42,137 nucleotides of DNA from CAZUMH01 sp964621645 (GTDB lineage Bacteria > Zhuqueibacterota > QNDG01 > JAGLOF01): positions 1 through 42,137 of the forward strand of contig CAZUMH010000018.1 of NCBI GenBank assembly GCA_964621645.1. Reading direction: 5' to 3'. Position 1 is the stretch's first letter; the number at the start of each line of letters is the position of its first letter. Below are positions 32,901 through 41,349 of this stretch, one piece after another. The position numbers and the translations under genes were made by a program. The notes under the pieces were generated by a model, which was not told the origin of the DNA, ran no database searches, and saw nothing but the letters and a program-made list of their open reading frames with translations.

Positions 32901-35900
32901 AGAGAAGGCGACCTTGAGAATAATTGGGGCGCGAATTATAGCGCCAAATGCCCCCCGGGTGAATACTGGCCAGAATTTTTATATACGGGGTAAAGTACAG
33001 AATTCAGGAGAGGATGGAGCCCATGATCTCCTGGTTTCTCTTACGTCCGATGGATATTCGATATTTCCACAGTCAGTAAACGCTCATCTGGACCACCTGG
33101 CCGGCGGCGCGATAGACAGTGTAGATATTCTGGTGCAGGCCGCCGGTGAACCTAGCGGCGGAGAACGATTTACCGTGCGGGTACAGGGTTACTCCGATAA
33201 TACCAATACACTGTTTCAAGGTGTCCTTTCACCCTTTGATTATACCGATGCCGTCATCCAGGAAAGAGCGGCGTTTGATCTGAGACAGTTTTTCCCTTCA
33301 AAAGACCTGGTGATAGCCGGTCAGATAGATCCCTGGAAAATAAAGGCGGCGATACGCAACAGTGGTGATGCAGCGCTTGTACTTACGCCACAGAACAGTG
33401 ACATCACTTTCTTTAAAGGCAGCACAAAACAGATAGACTATATCGTCGAGGCGCCGACTCAGCTCTCCGGAGGCGGGCTGCTGCTGGAGGACGGTGAAGT
33501 GGACACGCTGACCTATCGGGTGACCACAACTGGCCGTTTGGGGGGTGATATTACGATCAGAGGCAATTTCTCCGGGACGGATCAAAATGACGGAACCAGT
33601 GTCGCCGGAGCAGCCACCAGCGGCATCTCTGTTCAGGCCGAAACGGATTTTCGTATCATTTCCACCAGTGTGAAGACGCCGAATACCACAGACGCCGGTA
33701 ATGGTGTTGTCAACACAGGTCAGGATTTTCAGATTAAGACAGTCATTGAAAATGGGCTGGGAGAATCCGTCCGTGACATTCAGGTCCATCTGATTTCCAA
33801 CGGCGGCTCAATAATTACAACTCCGTACGAGATAATATCACGGCTGCAGCCTTCCCAGTCGGATTCCGTTTTCTTTACGGTCACCGCTGCGTCGCAGGAG
33901 AATCAGACCGGAGAACTCTTCGCCACTGAAATTGTATCCGCGGAGCTGGAGACGTCGGGATCCAGTGCCCATGTCGGGAATCCCATCGATGCCAGCGCCC
34001 TGGTGTTTATCCAGAGTCCGCCTCGTCTTCAGCTTGCAATAGATTTAACGCCAGCTTCCACACAGTTTACCACGGAACAGAATTTTACCTTGGCAGCCCG
34101 CTTGATAAATCTGGGCAGCGGCCATGTAGATGACTCCGGGATCGTAAAGATTACGGTACCGGAAAACTACACCCTGGTCAGCCAGGATGCTACTGTGGGT
34201 ATCGAAGCTGATTCGTCGGTCATTTGGCAGATACGTTCCCCCAACCAGCCGCATGGTGATCCCCGGGCGCTCCAGGTAACGTTGGTCAAGGCTCCTCTCG
34301 ATATCAACACTGGAAATACAGCCGTAGTGATGAATGAGTCGGTGCAGGTGGAGGTGAAAACCGTTGAGGTTTCTCTGGCGTCGGAACTCAGTATCGCTAC
34401 TCCTTTAGGGGCGCGGGACGGTGTGGTTTCAACAGGACAGTACTTTGTTGTGCGGGCTTTTATCCAATGGAAAAATGTAGAGAAGATTGAAGCGACGCTT
34501 ACTCTGCCGGCTGGCTACACCACCTCGGATAATCTGGTCAAAAGCGTCATTTCTCCGGAGGTGTACTGGCAGCTCAAGGCTCCTTCCAGTCCGGCGGGGA
34601 CCAGAAATATTCAAGTCGCGGTTACCGGATATGATTCCTTCCTGCCGGAAAGAAGCGTCACCGGACAGGGAGACCTGGTGTCGGTCATCTGCCAGTCCCG
34701 GGCGGATCTTTTTCTGCAGCTTACTGCCTCGGACAACTCTGTTTCATTGGGGCAGGTGTTCACGGTTTACGGATCTGTTTCAAACAGTGGTACCGCCGAC
34801 ACCTTGGGAGCCTGTCAGGTAACTCTGCAGCCTCTTCCAGGCGGCTATACCACCAGTGAGTCCATGACAAAGACGCTGGTTTCCGGGCAGGCAACCTGGC
34901 TTGTCAAGGCGCCGATTTCACCGACTCAGGAAGCGGTAAACATCGTTGGTACCATTACAAAAATACCCCAGGACGAAAATACGAACGAAGCCGCATATAT
35001 CGACCAATTGACGGATAAAGTCGCGGTTACGACCGTGGGGGCCTGGCTGGCTGTGGACGGAATTGCGCTGCCGGATACTTTGAGCGGATTGATCGTGCCC
35101 GGACAAACCAATATCTGGCTGGGTGGATTGATGATGATCAACAAGGGGGAACAGGGTGCCAACGGCATTGTAATCAAAAATATAAAATTCGATGTCGAGG
35201 ATAACAGCGGCCTCCCGGTTTCACCGGCGTCGGTGTTGACTCAGTTTAACATTATGGGCTTGACAAAATCTGGAAGTGGCTGGCAACCTGATCCCACGCG
35301 GCTCTACGGTCAGGTCAATGGTCAGGCGATTTCCGCTTCCAATCCACTCAGTGTTCCTCTCCTTAACGAGTTGAATATCGCGGCCGGAGACACGGCGCGG
35401 ATATCGTTTATCGGATCGGTCTCGGCAGCCGATACGGTTTCGGGATTCAGGCTGAATCTTAAAAACGGCAGCTATATTTCGGCGCAGGATGAGTATTCTC
35501 CGCTTATTGACATTCAGGTGAAGGATGTAACCGGCACCGAATTCGCCAATCTGAGGGGATTCTCCAAACAAGTAATTCCGGTCAATCAATCGGAAAGCCA
35601 GGAGCCTTATCTGGCGAACTGTCCCAATCCTTTTGGACAGCCAGGAAAGGAGACCACTACTTTTGCTTATTATCTTGCCGAAGATAGTAATATCACTTTC
35701 ACCATTGTTACTCTGACCGGAGAATTGGTCTGGACACGTTCCTATCCGTCAGGTTCGAAACAGGCAACAGCCGGGCTCCATTCACTGGGTTCGGGTGCTG
35801 TTGTCTGGGATGGCAGGAATGACGCGAGCCATAAAGTCCTCAGCGGTGTTTATATAACGTATCTGGAAACAGGGGACGGGAAAAGAGTGTTCACCAAGAC

Positions 35901-35916
35901 AGCCGTCGTCTGGTAA
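29917..35916 (+). CDS. Giant secreted repeat protein with FlgD-like C-terminal domain
   Basis: 1,999 residues. A signal peptide (basic SSAKARI, hydrophobic VALLFLFILPATLLGQ) is followed by a beta-rich domain (27-154) and six Ig/invasin-like repeats (155-745, separate entry). A long central part (about 746-1700) alternates two kinds of beta-sandwich modules, one opening like AARLDIFTLSASQSQITAGQ, the other with VNTGQNFYIRGKVQNSGEDG, the latter close to CARDB adhesion modules. A further domain leads to the C-terminal FlgD-like Ig domain: NCPNPFGQPGKETTTFAYYL, then VVWDGRNDASHKVLSGVYI and a final KTAVVW. Such C-termini mark secreted or surface proteins in FCB bacteria and neighbours. AAAGGAA lies about 12 bases before the ATG. 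It is likely a surface adhesin or matrix protein; the PorV-type gene 19 bp downstream suggests a shared export route. Confidence 0.88.
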   Translation: MIRSSAKARIVALLFLFILPATLLGQAVLSSLSVVPDDSTAGGIGIHTISFTTFHSIPLDGRIVVIYPAGFDATVASIASSTTLDGTLTVTHSGNSVIISRSGGTTSVAGNSEVLKLANIINSQTAGTHSIVVQTETIGGIIIDSGTFNNFTVTAGKLDHFGFSAVTSPQTAGSAFPFTITALDHYGNQVSDYNQIAFMDDSTGTVSPEQISFSSGIWSGDVTITGSHSSDRLIVTGSGKSNSSDPFSVFPATVDYFVISPITSPQVAGTSFSITLTAKDIYGNKATGFSGTVSISDGTGTLSPATSGSFTGGVRSEPVRITHTASDVVISIDDGANHIGVSNTFNVKSGSLNRFSIASIPAQATGLPFTLSLTAEDEYGNIVTDFSGSGARVDIDHTGVGPITPTQSGDFTNGLWSGTVTVSQAQNSDQISVIRSGGSETGLSNNFSVSPSSVDHFAISAIGASQTAGVPFVITVTAKDASGNTVTGFTDIVTLSDQTGSITSLTNLPVSNGVWSGSVTIEKSWQNDFLTVTGVGISSNSNLFNVTANTISTFQIDQISSPQQVGVNFSITITALDAYGNIATGFSDRANLNDDTGSLIPSLSGYFNNGVRTELVTVTQAYSDIRISVDDGYGHSGQSNLFNVIPGVVDHFDVFLSGNQVAGDPFTIQVIARDLYDNTASSFTGTVNLSDNTGTIRPQISSSFTTGQWVGSITVDQPIASDYITVQNSSGSETGQSAAFEVVEAPGIRMLAAIASQHQVTAGQNEDWTLSYVLTNLASHEAQLDSIHLSFLLYGQTQSDYVYQRPTSFLTSGNGMLPGNSTDTLVVTITSTGHERGPVFVQGSVYCLDSNTGRIVQSRGETGIAVQDSARLDIFTLSASQSQITAGQDSTWYIKMAVQNTGEAVLRIDSLAAATGLVFDLGSGWTVDPPLSLKGGGWELSGGELDSLVYGITHSGDGNTGVCTIHGLLTATELNTGRTVYDNTGDHGSVSVLLEEKATLRIIGARIIAPNAPRVNTGQNFYIRGKVQNSGEDGAHDLLVSLTSDGYSIFPQSVNAHLDHLAGGAIDSVDILVQAAGEPSGGERFTVRVQGYSDNTNTLFQGVLSPFDYTDAVIQERAAFDLRQFFPSKDLVIAGQIDPWKIKAAIRNSGDAALVLTPQNSDITFFKGSTKQIDYIVEAPTQLSGGGLLLEDGEVDTLTYRVTTTGRLGGDITIRGNFSGTDQNDGTSVAGAATSGISVQAETDFRIISTSVKTPNTTDAGNGVVNTGQDFQIKTVIENGLGESVRDIQVHLISNGGSIITTPYEIISRLQPSQSDSVFFTVTAASQENQTGELFATEIVSAELETSGSSAHVGNPIDASALVFIQSPPRLQLAIDLTPASTQFTTEQNFTLAARLINLGSGHVDDSGIVKITVPENYTLVSQDATVGIEADSSVIWQIRSPNQPHGDPRALQVTLVKAPLDINTGNTAVVMNESVQVEVKTVEVSLASELSIATPLGARDGVVSTGQYFVVRAFIQWKNVEKIEATLTLPAGYTTSDNLVKSVISPEVYWQLKAPSSPAGTRNIQVAVTGYDSFLPERSVTGQGDLVSVICQSRADLFLQLTASDNSVSLGQVFTVYGSVSNSGTADTLGACQVTLQPLPGGYTTSESMTKTLVSGQATWLVKAPISPTQEAVNIVGTITKIPQDENTNEAAYIDQLTDKVAVTTVGAWLAVDGIALPDTLSGLIVPGQTNIWLGGLMMINKGEQGANGIVIKNIKFDVEDNSGLPVSPASVLTQFNIMGLTKSGSGWQPDPTRLYGQVNGQAISASNPLSVPLLNELNIAAGDTARISFIGSVSAADTVSGFRLNLKNGSYISAQDEYSPLIDIQVKDVTGTEFANLRGFSKQVIPVNQSESQEPYLANCPNPFGQPGKETTTFAYYLAEDSNITFTIVTLTGELVWTRSYPSGSKQATAGLHSLGSGAVVWDGRNDASHKVLSGVYITYLETGDGKRVFTKTAVVW
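30379..32150 (+). repeat. Six tandem ~100-residue Ig-like repeats in the giant protein
   Basis: Units begin near residues 155, 252, 350, 452, 549 and 647 with a pattern like 'xVDHFxISxITSPQxAG', continue with 'FxITxTAxDxYGNxxTxFxGTVxLSDxTG' (here split in words), and end in 'SNxFNV'. Each is about 97-102 residues (roughly 300 bp). The units are diverged at the protein level, so the DNA repeats are imperfect and the array is probably old. Confidence 0.85.
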
Positions 35917-35935
35917 GTCGGATTTGAGGAATGAA

Positions 35936-37846
35936 ATGAGAATAAGAGTAAAAACCGCTATATTCTATATCCTGATGTTTGTCTGGTGTGGAGCGCTGTC
36001 GGCTCAGACCGGAGATGGGGGTACGGAATCGCTGTTCTCTCTGGGAATGCAGGCCCGTACTCTGGGAATGGGGAATGCTGCGGTAGCCTATCCTCTGGGA
36101 GCGGGCGGGCTCTTCTGGAACCCCGGTGGTCTGGTCGTGGTCGAACAGAAAAGTGTGGCTCTCTCGTTGACCACTCTTTTTGCCGGAACGCAGTACGCCT
36201 ATATCGGGTATGTCCACCCGACGCTTAATTCCGGCACATTCGCCTTTGGCATAACCCGTATCGGCAATGACGGCATTATGGTGCGGGACTGGGACCAGAA
36301 TGTGATGCAGGAGTATGGAGAAGTGGGGTTCTGGTGGGGGAAGTTGAGTATGGCCTACGCGTTGAGGTTCTGGGGAGGATTGTCTGCCGGATTAACCGTG
36401 GATCTTAACCGTAAAGTGCTGGGTTCTTTTTCCGCCAATGGTTTCGGCCTGACCGGGGGCGTACACTATGCTTTTCCTCAGGAGCACGGTCTTTTACGGG
36501 AATTGCGGTTTGGACTAAGCATGGAGAATCTTGTCAGCCCGCGTTTGCGCCTGGGAAGCGCCACCGAGACCATCCCGCCTGTTCTCCGGGCCGGATTGGC
36601 CAAGACGCTTTATTTATCTGAAAATGATATTCGCTGGCTTTTTCTCCTGGACGTGGTAAAACCACAGTTGAGAGACGTCCGTGTTCATCTCGGCACGGAA
36701 TTTTCTCTGAACCAGCTTTTTTATCTGCGCATGGGATTGAATTATAACCATCTTACCTTTGGTGCCGGATTACGTTATGGTGACATTCAGATAGACTATG
36801 CCACGAGCCAGCTGGGAGATTATTCCTTCCTCCCCTGGACGCACCGTTTTTCGCTGGAATTTTATCTGGGGCGAAGTCTGGCTGATCTGCGTGAGGAAAT
36901 TGAACGACGCAAGCAGGAGGAGATCCAGCGCCGTTTCGAAGCGCGGCTGGAAGAAGATCGGACCCAGCAGATAACCAAGGGATTACGACTGGCCCGGGAG
37001 GATTTGGACAAGGGAGATTTTTTCAACGCCCGGGTGGAACTTACCCAGGTCCTGCGCCTGGACGAGGGCAACGCTGCGGCTAAACAGCTGCTTGCCATCG
37101 TGGACGAGAGAGAGAATGTCTATCAGGCCCAGCGGGAGCAGGAGCTTATTCAGGCTGACCGGGAAAGGACAAAACGGGAAGAAGACAATCGTTTTATTCA
37201 GGAAAAACGTGATGAGGCTAATCAGGCCCTGGCCCGGAACGATTTTCATGGTGCCATAGATGCCTGGGAACAGGCTTTGAAACGCGATCCTGGCAATGCC
37301 CAGATTAAAACCTATTTAAGTCAGGCCAGGATCCGGCTGCGGGAGGAAGTAGACAGACAGATCAGCAGAGCCAGGAGTCTGGTTAATCAGGATGCCATCT
37401 CCCAGGCCTTGGCCGCTCTGGATGCTGCTAAAAATCAGGCTCAGGGAGACAGTGTGCTCGTAAACCGGGTGGAACGGGAAGTGCGTCAGCTAAACCGGGA
37501 AGTGGATTTCCAGCACAATTACCAGGAGGGAACGAGGCGCTTCGAGCGGGGAGACTACCAGGGCGCCCTTCCGTATCTCGAACGAGCCCGCAACTATAAG
37601 CCGAAGAACAGGCAAGTGAGCGATATGTACAGCCTGGCCAAGGCCAAAGTCGGAGGAGAAGATCAGGTGCTGAGCGGTCGGGCCCGTGAGCTTTATCTGC
37701 AAGGGATCAATCTGTATAAAGAGAATAAATTCACCGAGGCGATTAAAGTTTGGGAAGAAGCCTTGAAATTGGCACCAAATAATGCTAAATTAATAAAAAC
37801 TATCCAGGATGTACGCAGCTATCTCGAAAAGATTGAAAAGGACTAA
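35936..37846 (+). CDS. PorV/UPF0164-type outer-membrane barrel fused to C-terminal TPRs
   Basis: 636 residues from the ATG at 35936 with TGAGG six bases upstream. Signal peptide 1-23 (cleavage after ALSA). Residues 30-310 form a barrel of the PorV/PorQ/UPF0164 type: LGMQARTLGMGNAAVAYPLG and GGLFWNPGGLVVVEQ are the family's N-terminal plug motif, followed by alternating amphipathic strands ending at HRFSLEFYLG. From about 311 a long charged helix (LADLREEIERRKQEEIQRR) leads into TPRs, among them ARNDFHGAIDAWEQALKRDP, ERGDYQGALPYLERARNYKP and KENKFTEAIKVWEEALKLAP. In Bacteroidota PorV shuttles cargo of the type IX secretion system; here the periplasmic TPR tail is an addition. It lies 19 bp downstream of the giant secreted protein. 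Confidence 0.82.
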   Translation: MRIRVKTAIFYILMFVWCGALSAQTGDGGTESLFSLGMQARTLGMGNAAVAYPLGAGGLFWNPGGLVVVEQKSVALSLTTLFAGTQYAYIGYVHPTLNSGTFAFGITRIGNDGIMVRDWDQNVMQEYGEVGFWWGKLSMAYALRFWGGLSAGLTVDLNRKVLGSFSANGFGLTGGVHYAFPQEHGLLRELRFGLSMENLVSPRLRLGSATETIPPVLRAGLAKTLYLSENDIRWLFLLDVVKPQLRDVRVHLGTEFSLNQLFYLRMGLNYNHLTFGAGLRYGDIQIDYATSQLGDYSFLPWTHRFSLEFYLGRSLADLREEIERRKQEEIQRRFEARLEEDRTQQITKGLRLAREDLDKGDFFNARVELTQVLRLDEGNAAAKQLLAIVDERENVYQAQREQELIQADRERTKREEDNRFIQEKRDEANQALARNDFHGAIDAWEQALKRDPGNAQIKTYLSQARIRLREEVDRQISRARSLVNQDAISQALAALDAAKNQAQGDSVLVNRVEREVRQLNREVDFQHNYQEGTRRFERGDYQGALPYLERARNYKPKNRQVSDMYSLAKAKVGGEDQVLSGRARELYLQGINLYKENKFTEAIKVWEEALKLAPNNAKLIKTIQDVRSYLEKIEKD

Positions 37847-37864
37847 GGTAAAACAGGTATTCCC

Positions 37865-40800
37865 ATGTTTAAGAGAGTAATCAGGGATGAGCTCAAGGTG
37901 CCGGCTGAAATCGGCTACTTGGGAGATCTGCGCGATCATATTACCAAGGTCGGCCGCAAATACGGTATTTCCGAAAATATCATTAACGCCTTCAAACTGG
38001 CAATAGACGAGGCGGGTACCAACATTATCCGGCATGCTTATCGGGATTGGGAAGGTTTCATCACCATGCGGATTATCATCCGCGAGCGTGAAGTGACCAT
38101 TCTCCTCATCGATCAGGGGCATACATTCGATCCGAACAAGGTTGGTGATCCAGATCTGCGACGCTATGTCGATATCGGCAAGAAGGGCGGTCTGGGTATT
38201 TTCATAATCCGCCGGGTGATCGATTCAATTGAATACCGCAAGACTGAAGAAGGGAATGAGCTGCGCCTGACCAAGCAGAGGGACGTCGTTCCTATCCGTA
38301 CTTCCTTTGTGCCCGACCTCTCTCTGAGCATGAAATCGAGGTTTTTTATCATTGCATCCAGTGTCTTGTCGCCGCTGGTACTCATCCTTTTTTTCTATAC
38401 CTACAGCCGAATAAGCAAGGTTATTCTCCAGGAAGATTTGGCGGCGGGACAGGCCCTGGCGCGGTCCCTCTCTGCCCAGGCGCTCGAATATCTGGAAGAG
38501 GAGAAGACTTGGGAACTGGCGGCTGTGTCCAGCCGTTTTCATACCAATCATGGACCGCTGGTTCAAGACGCCCTTATTGTCGATGCGAATGATGTTATTC
38601 AGGGCAGCAATCAAACCGATCTTCTGCTTACTCCCTTCTCCATGCCGTCTACAGCTGTGAAGATGGCTGAGAATATGTACAGGTATAATCTAAGCGGAGG
38701 CAGGGAGGTAATCGATATTATCCAGCCGGCGGTACAGAAGGCCACCGATCGCGTGGTGGGTCGTGTACACCTGCTTTTGGACAAGACGGTAATCGATGGA
38801 GCCATTGCGAAAAAGCGGATAGACACTATCTGGCTTTATGGACTGATCCTTGTCTTGGGCAATGCCGGCATTATTTTTTTGATATATCTGACAATGAGTC
38901 CCTTCAAACGGTTGGCTGCCTGGGTACGGGAACTGGGACAGGGCGGTTCACCGGATGAAATGGAATTTGATGCTTCTGATGAAGTGGGTGAAATTGCCCT
39001 GGCTTTCAATGAAATCACTGAAAAATTCCGCAAGTCCCAAGTAGATCTGGCCGAGCAGGAGAGACTCCAGAAAGAGATGCAGGTGGCCCAGGAGATTCAG
39101 CATACCCTGCTGCCGGATTCCTTTCCTGATATTGAGGGATATGAAATCGCTTCTTACTATAAGGCAGCCAAGGAGGTGGGAGGGGATTACTTTGATTTTG
39201 TAGAGGTCGATAATGAGACTCTCGGGATCGTCGTGGCGGATGTATCCGGCAAGGGTGTACCCGGATCACTGATAATGACCATGATTAGAACGGCCCTGCG
39301 TACTGAGGCGCGGGGGAATAAGAATGCGGCCGAGGTGCTGGCCCGGGTTAATGATTTCGTCATGAGTGATATGAAGAAGGGTATGTTCGTGACCATCTTC
39401 TATATCATTCTCGATTCTAAAAACAGAATGATCAGCTACGCCAGCGCCGGGCATAATCCCATGATCCTCTACCGTTCTTCGACCCAGAAGAGCTTCTATC
39501 TCAATCCCAGGGGATTTCCTATCGGCATCAACCTTCCCGAAAAAACGCTTTTCCGCTCATCCATTGAATCAGATCAGCTGCGTCTGAAGGAAGGGGATGT
39601 GCTCTATCTCTATACTGACGGGATCACGGAGGCCATGAATCCCCAGCGGGATCAGTTTGGAGAAGAACGTCTCCTGGAGACGATACGAGAGTTCGGGACC
39701 TATTCGGTGGAAGATCAGGTGGACAAGATTCAAAACAGGCTCGAAGTCTTCACCGAAGAATTCCCGCAAAATGATGATATAACCCTGGTGGCGATTAAAG
39801 AGAAAATGAAGGCCGAAGATGTATTATTCAACCTGCGTTCCGGATTGCTGGAGATGGTCAAGAAAGGCAGCAGTGTCAAGGATGCCTGCGCCCATTTTGG
39901 AGTCTCAACATCAACATATTATAAATATAAAAAGCGCTATGATAAGAAGGGAAAGAAGGGACTGGAGGAAGCTGTTGCACGCTCTGATATCGAAGAAAAA
40001 CACATCAGTATAGAGGAAAAAGCTAAAATATACGATATTATGTCAGAAAATCCCGAATTCGGGCCCCAGCGTATCAGCCAGGAATTGAACACAGAGAAAT
40101 ACGGAAATACAGAGATTGATTCCAAGCGAATTTATGAAGAACTGGTCAGGAGCCGCCTGAACACCAAAGAGCTGCGTCAAGCTTTCATAGAGAGGAAAGA
40201 GAGAGGGAGCAAGCCCAAACCTCCGGGAACGCCGATGTTGACCCTTGACGGCAAGATCATCATGGAAACCAAAAAAACACATACCCCTCTTCCAGAAGGG
40301 CCTCTGGCCGGTGAATCCATACAAGAGATGGAATTTGAACCTCTACCCGGGGTTGAAATGGCTGAAGAAGCCGAGTCAATATCGCCTGATACCTCCATTG
40401 AGGAAGAAGCGCAGCTCACGGCAGAAACCTCGGAAACAGCAGAGCAGGGTGATGCAGGTACGATGGAGGATCTGGATGAACTGGAAGGACTTGCCGAGCC
40501 GGATATGGAAGAAGAGCTTTCCAGCCTGGTGGATGAAAACACTGATTATCTTGAGGGGATAGTCCCATCAACGGAAGAGGCGCTGCCGGAAGAGCCTTCT
40601 GAAGAAACTCTTGATACCAGTTTTATGCAGGATGAAATCTTCGATGAACTGGTTGCGGATTCCGAAGACCTTATCACCGGTAAGGCAGAAGAGGAACAGG
40701 GCCATGGTGACAGTCTCGATCTGGATGAAGTGCTGGCGATAAATGAAAGTGATTCACTCATCGAAGAAGATGGACAGGTTGAGCAGGATATTTCCATGTC

Positions 40801-41266
40801 GGCCGCCTTGGAGCTCATCCAGCAGGAAATAGGCGAGCAAGAAGAGAGTGGGGAAGGAAACATTGAGGAAGATACAATTCTGAAAGGAAGTGAGGAAGCG
40901 GCCCGCAGGCATTTCGAATCGGGCCTTTCGCACTACAAGGATGGACAATTCAACGAGGCGATCGAAGATTTCCTGAAGATTATTGAGACGAATCCCCATG
41001 ATTGTGAGGTATATCAATATCTGGGGGATGCTTATTTCCGCCTGGGTGAATTAAAACGTGCCTTGAACGCCTATGAAAGCGCCCGGCAGCTGGAACCGGA
41101 TAATATCGTTATCCGGGAAAATTTGGGGGTTATTTTTGCCAATATGGGAGAGTTTAAGAAGGCCGTCTGGCAGTGGGGAGAGGTGCTGAAACTTGACCCT
41201 GATCGTACCGACATCATCGAAAGAATCAAGAAGATGCAGCGGGTCATAAGGAGGCGTTACCAGTAA
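37865..41266 (+). CDS. Membrane partner-switching hub: RsbW-like kinase + sensor + HAMP + SpoIIE/RsbU phosphatase + integrase-type HTHs + TPR
   Basis: 1,133 residues. Domains in order: 10-137 GHKL anti-sigma-type serine kinase (N box AIDEAGTNIIRHAY, G1 LIDQGHTFDP, G2 GKKGGLGIFIIRRVID); TM1 about 160-180; extracytoplasmic sensor about 181-320; TM2 about 321-343; HAMP 344-395; SpoIIE-type PP2C phosphatase 425-648 with metal Asp motifs VGGDYFDF, VVADVSGKG, YLYTDGITEA and QNDDITLV; a first HTH 653-705 (SSVKDACAHFGVSTSTYYKY); a second, winged-type HTH 715-775 (NPEFGPQRISQELN); an acidic linker 805-1005; TPRs 1008-1125. The two HTHs are arranged as in the N-terminus of IS481/IS3-type integrases, but the DDE domain is absent. 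Kinases and phosphatases of this kind act on a STAS protein; one is encoded next. No canonical ribosome-binding site stands out; AGG is eight bases upstream. Confidence 0.88.
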   Translation: MFKRVIRDELKVPAEIGYLGDLRDHITKVGRKYGISENIINAFKLAIDEAGTNIIRHAYRDWEGFITMRIIIREREVTILLIDQGHTFDPNKVGDPDLRRYVDIGKKGGLGIFIIRRVIDSIEYRKTEEGNELRLTKQRDVVPIRTSFVPDLSLSMKSRFFIIASSVLSPLVLILFFYTYSRISKVILQEDLAAGQALARSLSAQALEYLEEEKTWELAAVSSRFHTNHGPLVQDALIVDANDVIQGSNQTDLLLTPFSMPSTAVKMAENMYRYNLSGGREVIDIIQPAVQKATDRVVGRVHLLLDKTVIDGAIAKKRIDTIWLYGLILVLGNAGIIFLIYLTMSPFKRLAAWVRELGQGGSPDEMEFDASDEVGEIALAFNEITEKFRKSQVDLAEQERLQKEMQVAQEIQHTLLPDSFPDIEGYEIASYYKAAKEVGGDYFDFVEVDNETLGIVVADVSGKGVPGSLIMTMIRTALRTEARGNKNAAEVLARVNDFVMSDMKKGMFVTIFYIILDSKNRMISYASAGHNPMILYRSSTQKSFYLNPRGFPIGINLPEKTLFRSSIESDQLRLKEGDVLYLYTDGITEAMNPQRDQFGEERLLETIREFGTYSVEDQVDKIQNRLEVFTEEFPQNDDITLVAIKEKMKAEDVLFNLRSGLLEMVKKGSSVKDACAHFGVSTSTYYKYKKRYDKKGKKGLEEAVARSDIEEKHISIEEKAKIYDIMSENPEFGPQRISQELNTEKYGNTEIDSKRIYEELVRSRLNTKELRQAFIERKERGSKPKPPGTPMLTLDGKIIMETKKTHTPLPEGPLAGESIQEMEFEPLPGVEMAEEAESISPDTSIEEEAQLTAETSETAEQGDAGTMEDLDELEGLAEPDMEEELSSLVDENTDYLEGIVPSTEEALPEEPSEETLDTSFMQDEIFDELVADSEDLITGKAEEEQGHGDSLDLDEVLAINESDSLIEEDGQVEQDISMSAALELIQQEIGEQEESGEGNIEEDTILKGSEEAARRHFESGLSHYKDGQFNEAIEDFLKIIETNPHDCEVYQYLGDAYFRLGELKRALNAYESARQLEPDNIVIRENLGVIFANMGEFKKAVWQWGEVLKLDPDRTDIIERIKKMQRVIRRRYQ

Positions 41267-41274
41267 TAAAAGAG

Positions 41275-41303
41275 TTGACAAAGGTATGAAAATCATGTAT
41301 ATT
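41275..41303 (+). promoter_or_regulatory. Consensus sigma-70-type promoter of the STAS gene
   Basis: TTGACA (41275-41280), a 17-bp spacer and TATATT (41298-41303). The predicted start near 41310 leaves a 40-nt leader with AGGAGAT before the ATG at 41350. The STAS protein can therefore be made in excess of the upstream hub. Confidence 0.7.
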
Positions 41304-41349
41304 ATCAGAAGTTTCAATATGTTCATTTTACCCCTAGGAGATATATCTG

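Noticed and set aside
39800..40210. An insertion sequence or transposase gene fused by accident
   Set aside because: Only the two HTH domains resemble an integrase; there is no DDE domain, no terminal inverted repeat or target duplication, and the frame continues into a linker and TPRs, so it is a domain, not a mobile element.
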